From assembly GCA_920105625.2 (NCBI GenBank), contig OV050030.1, positions 235,755,889-235,819,888 on the forward strand: a DNA stretch of 64,000 nt, given 5' to 3'. Made by a program: the position numbers and the translations under genes. The DNA comes from Clusia tigrina (taxonomy: Eukaryota > Arthropoda > Insecta > Diptera > Clusiidae). Below, piece by piece: positions 61,441 to 64,000 of this stretch (position 1 is its first letter; the number at the start of each line of letters is the position of its first letter). A model generated the notes under the pieces. It was not told the DNA's origin. It saw nothing but the letters and a program-made list of their open reading frames with translations, and searched no databases.

Positions 61441-64000
61441 ACTGAGACACCTACAGAGACGCTGACAGAGGCTGCGAAGCCGACTAAGACTCCGACTGAG
61501 GCAGAAAGGGGTAGACATAGGAATAGAGAAGGCAGCAGACCCTCAATCGACAGCGGCAACAACTGAGACGCCTACAGAGATGCTGACAGAGGCTGCGACG
61601 CTGACTGAGATGCCGACTGAAACAGATAGGGGTAGATATAGGCATAGAGAATGCAGCCGACCCCCAAATCGACAGCGGCAGGTACTGAGACGCCTACAGA
61701 GACGCTGAGAGAGGCTGCGACGTCGACTGATGCGGATAGGGGTAGATATAGCCATAGAGAAGGCAGCAGACCCCCCAATCGACAGCGGCAGCGACTGAGA
61801 CGCATTCAGAGAGGCTGACAGAGGCTGCGACGCTGACTGAGACGCCGACTCAGCAGATAAGGGTAGACATAGGCATAGAGAAGGCAGCAGAACCCCAATC
61901 AACGGCGGCAGAGACTGAGACGCTTACAGAGATGCTGACAGAGGCTCCGACGCCGACTGAGACGCAAACTGAGGCAGATAGGGGTAGATATAGGCATAGA
62001 AAAGGCAGCAGACCCCCCAATCAACAGCGGCAGCGAATGAGACGCCTACAGAGACGCTGACAGAGGCTGCGACGGCGACTAAGACGTGGACTGAGGCAGA
62101 GAGGGGTAGACATAGGCATAGAGAAGGCAGCAGACCCCCAATCGACAGCAGCAACAAGTGAGACGCCTACAGAGACGCTGAGAGAGGCTGCGACTCCGAC
62201 TGATGCGGATAGGGGAAGATATAGCCATAGAGAAGGCAGCCGACCAATCGAACACGGCAGCGACTGAGATGCCTACAGAGACGCTGACAAGAGGCTGCGA
62301 CGCCGACTGAGGCAGATAGGGGTAGATATAGGCATAGAGAAGGCAGCAGACTCCCCCAATCGACAGCGTCAGCTACTGAGATGCCTACAGAGACGCTGAC
62401 AGAGGCTGCGACGCCGACTGAGTTGCCGACTGAGGCAGATAGGGGTAGATATAGGCATACACAAGTCAGCAGACCCCCCCAATCGAGAGCGGCAGCGACT
62501 GAGACGCCTACAGAGACGCTGAAAGAGGCTGCGACGCCGACTGAGGCAGATAGGGGTAGATATTGGCATAGAGAATGCAGCAGACCCCCCAATCGACGGC
62601 GACAGCGACTGTGACGCCTAGAGAGACGCCGACAGATGCTGCGACGCCGACTGAGACGCCGACTGAGGCAGAGAGGGGTAGACATAGGCATAGAGAAGGC
62701 AGCAGACACCCCAATCGACAGTGACAACAAATGAGACGCCTACATAGACGCTGACAGAGGCTGCGAAGCCGACTGAGGCAGAGAAGGGTCGATATTGGCA
62801 TAGAGAAGGCAGCAGACCCCCCAATCGACAGCGGCAGCGACTGAGACACCTACAGAGGCGCTGACAGAGGCTGCGAAGCCGACTGAGACGCCGACTGAGG
62901 CAGATAGGGGTAGATATAGGCATAGACAAGGCAGCAGATGCCCCAATCGACAGCGGCAGCGACTGAGACGCATTCACAGAGGCTGACAGAGGCTGCGACG
63001 CTGACTGAGACGCCGACTGAGGCAGATAAGGGTAGACATAGGCATAGAGAAGGCAGCAGACCCCCCAATCGACAGCGGCAGCGACTGAGACGCTTACAGA
63101 GATGCTGACAGAGGCTTCGACGCCGACTGAGACGCCGACTGAGGCAGATAGGGGTAGATATAGGCATAGAGAAGGCAGCAGACCCCCCAATCGACAGCGG
63201 CAGCGACTAAGACACCTACAGAGACGCTGACAGAGGCTGCGACGCCGACTGAGACAGATAGGGGTAAATATTGGCATAGAGAAGGCAGGAGACCCCCCCA
63301 ATCAACAGCGGCAGCGACTGAGACGCCTACAGAGATACTGACAGAGGCTGCGAAGCCGACTAATACGCCGACTGAGGCAGAGAGGGGTAGAATTAGGAAT
63401 AGAGAAGGCAGCAGACCCCCAATAGACAGCGGCAACAACTGAGACGCCTACAGAGATGCTGACAGAGGCTGCGACGCAGACTGAGATGCCGACTGAAACA
63501 GGTAGGGGTAGATATAGGCATAGAGAAGGCAGCAGACCCCTCAATGGACAGCAGCAGTGACTGAGACGCCTACAGAGCCGCTGACAGAGGCTGCGACGCC
63601 ATCTGAGACGCCGACTGAGGCATATAGGGGTAGATATAGGCATAGAGAATGCAGCAGACCCCCCAATCGACAGCGGCAGGTACTGAGACGCCTACAGAGA
63701 CCCTGAGAGAGGCTGCGACGCCGACTGATGCGGATAGGGGTAGATATAGCCATAGAGAAGGCAGCAGACCCCCCAACCGACAACGGCAGCGACTGAGATG
63801 ATTACAGAGACGCTGACAAAAGGCTGCGACGCCGACAGAGGCTGCGACGCCCACTGAGTTGCCGACTGAGGCAGATAGGGGTAGATATAGGTATACAGAA
63901 GGCAGCAGACCCCCCAATCGACAGCGGCAGCGACTGAGACGCCTACAGAGACGCTGACAGAGGCTGCGACGCCGACTGAGGCAGATAGGGGTATATATTG
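61441..64000 (+). repeat. Right-edge core-type block, cut by the window end
   Basis: Core-type monomers in recognisable order: marker CAATCAACGGCGGCAGAGAC at 61896, C-run-less junction near 62234, GTCGATATTGG near 62788, CAGCAGATGCCCCAATCG near 62933, and GGTATACAGAAGG near 63890. Several core monomers are missing compared with copies 2-4. The window ends in the middle of a monomer. Confidence 0.82.

Larger units (their letters stand above)
1..64000 (+). repeat. Satellite DNA array, 110-bp monomer family, filling the window
   Basis: Every part of the window reads as copies of one monomer in the same orientation. Landmarks recurring in order in each copy are CAATCGACAGCGGCAG, GAGACGCCTACAGAGACGC, TGACAGAGGCTGCGACGCC, GATAGGGGTAGATATAGG, CATAGAGAAGGCAGCAGAC and a C-run of usually five to seven. 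I saw no inversion and no inserted foreign sequence. Known roles for such arrays are centromere, pericentromere or other heterochromatin; which applies here cannot be told from sequence. The consensus is about 60% GC with strong A over T bias on the + strand (about 33 A, 11 T, 37 G, 29 C per 110 bp by hand count). No protein-coding or RNA gene is supported anywhere. The family is not one I recognise. Confidence 0.97.

Noticed and set aside
1..64000. CRISPR array
   Set aside because: Repeats are contiguous with no unique spacers, the period is 110-140 bp rather than about 60-75 bp, and no cas genes are present.
1..64000. CENP-B box inside the monomer
   Set aside because: I looked for the TTCG-to-CGGG pattern of the mammalian box and did not see it in the consensus. 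A centromere role therefore gets no support from this motif.
1..64000. tRNA- or 5S-derived repeat with internal RNA polymerase III boxes
   Set aside because: No convincing A box or B box (GGTTCGANTCC) appears in the consensus on either strand.
1..64000. Telomere repeat array, because of TAGGGG-type hexamers
   Set aside because: TAGGGG occurs once per monomer within a longer, mixed unit and never in a run of identical telomeric repeats.

Overview
The whole 64 kb window is one uninterrupted head-to-tail tandem repeat array (satellite DNA). I found no gene, RNA gene, transposon, CRISPR array or stretch of unique sequence. Both edges cut through the array, so it extends beyond the window on each side. 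The basic monomer is 110 bp (for example 39200-39309 and 39310-39419). Common longer forms are 122, 128 and 140 bp and fit 110 + 12a + 18b, plus or minus a few bases in a C-run. Most of the monomer is itself built in a 6-bp register: one half from GAC-type hexamers, the other from TAG-type hexamers, joined by a C-run and a short CG-bearing segment. By hand count the consensus is about 60% GC, with only about 11 T against 33 A on the + strand, and 8 CpGs. Dividing window length by mean monomer length suggests roughly 550 monomers (an estimate, not a count).

The organism cannot be named from this sequence. Tens of kilobases of pure satellite, a multi-level higher-order repeat, and variants at CpG sites that are mostly CA or TG (as expected if the cytosines are methylated) all point to a eukaryote. 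The likely setting is heterochromatin: centromeric, pericentromeric, subtelomeric or a chromosomal knob. I do not recognise the monomer as a named satellite family.

Layout. 1-949: mixed divergent monomers. 950-5236: a tandem duplication with an offset of about 2.15 kb. 5237-8300: divergent monomers with no clear large-scale copy. 8300-9540: a linker that recurs at about 19050-20190. 9541-15460: a near-perfect tandem duplication of 2960 bp. From about 10.5 kb onward a recurring 'core' block of about 4.6-5.1 kb appears (about 13455-18480, 21255-26700, 30355-35480, 41740-46870), separated by linker blocks. From 27481 core and linkers form a regular higher-order repeat of about 11.4 kb: 27481-38881 and 38882-50277, with a third unit starting at 50278 that follows the pattern for only about 1.5 kb. 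51819-64000 holds shorter, shuffled pieces of the same core and linker types.

Many open frames exist, especially on the - strand (up to 379 codons), but the repeat explains them. The monomer length is 2 modulo 3, so a frame rotates through all three phases, and in most monomers a stop falls in only one phase. Frames therefore tend to be about three monomers long. They are not annotated as genes.
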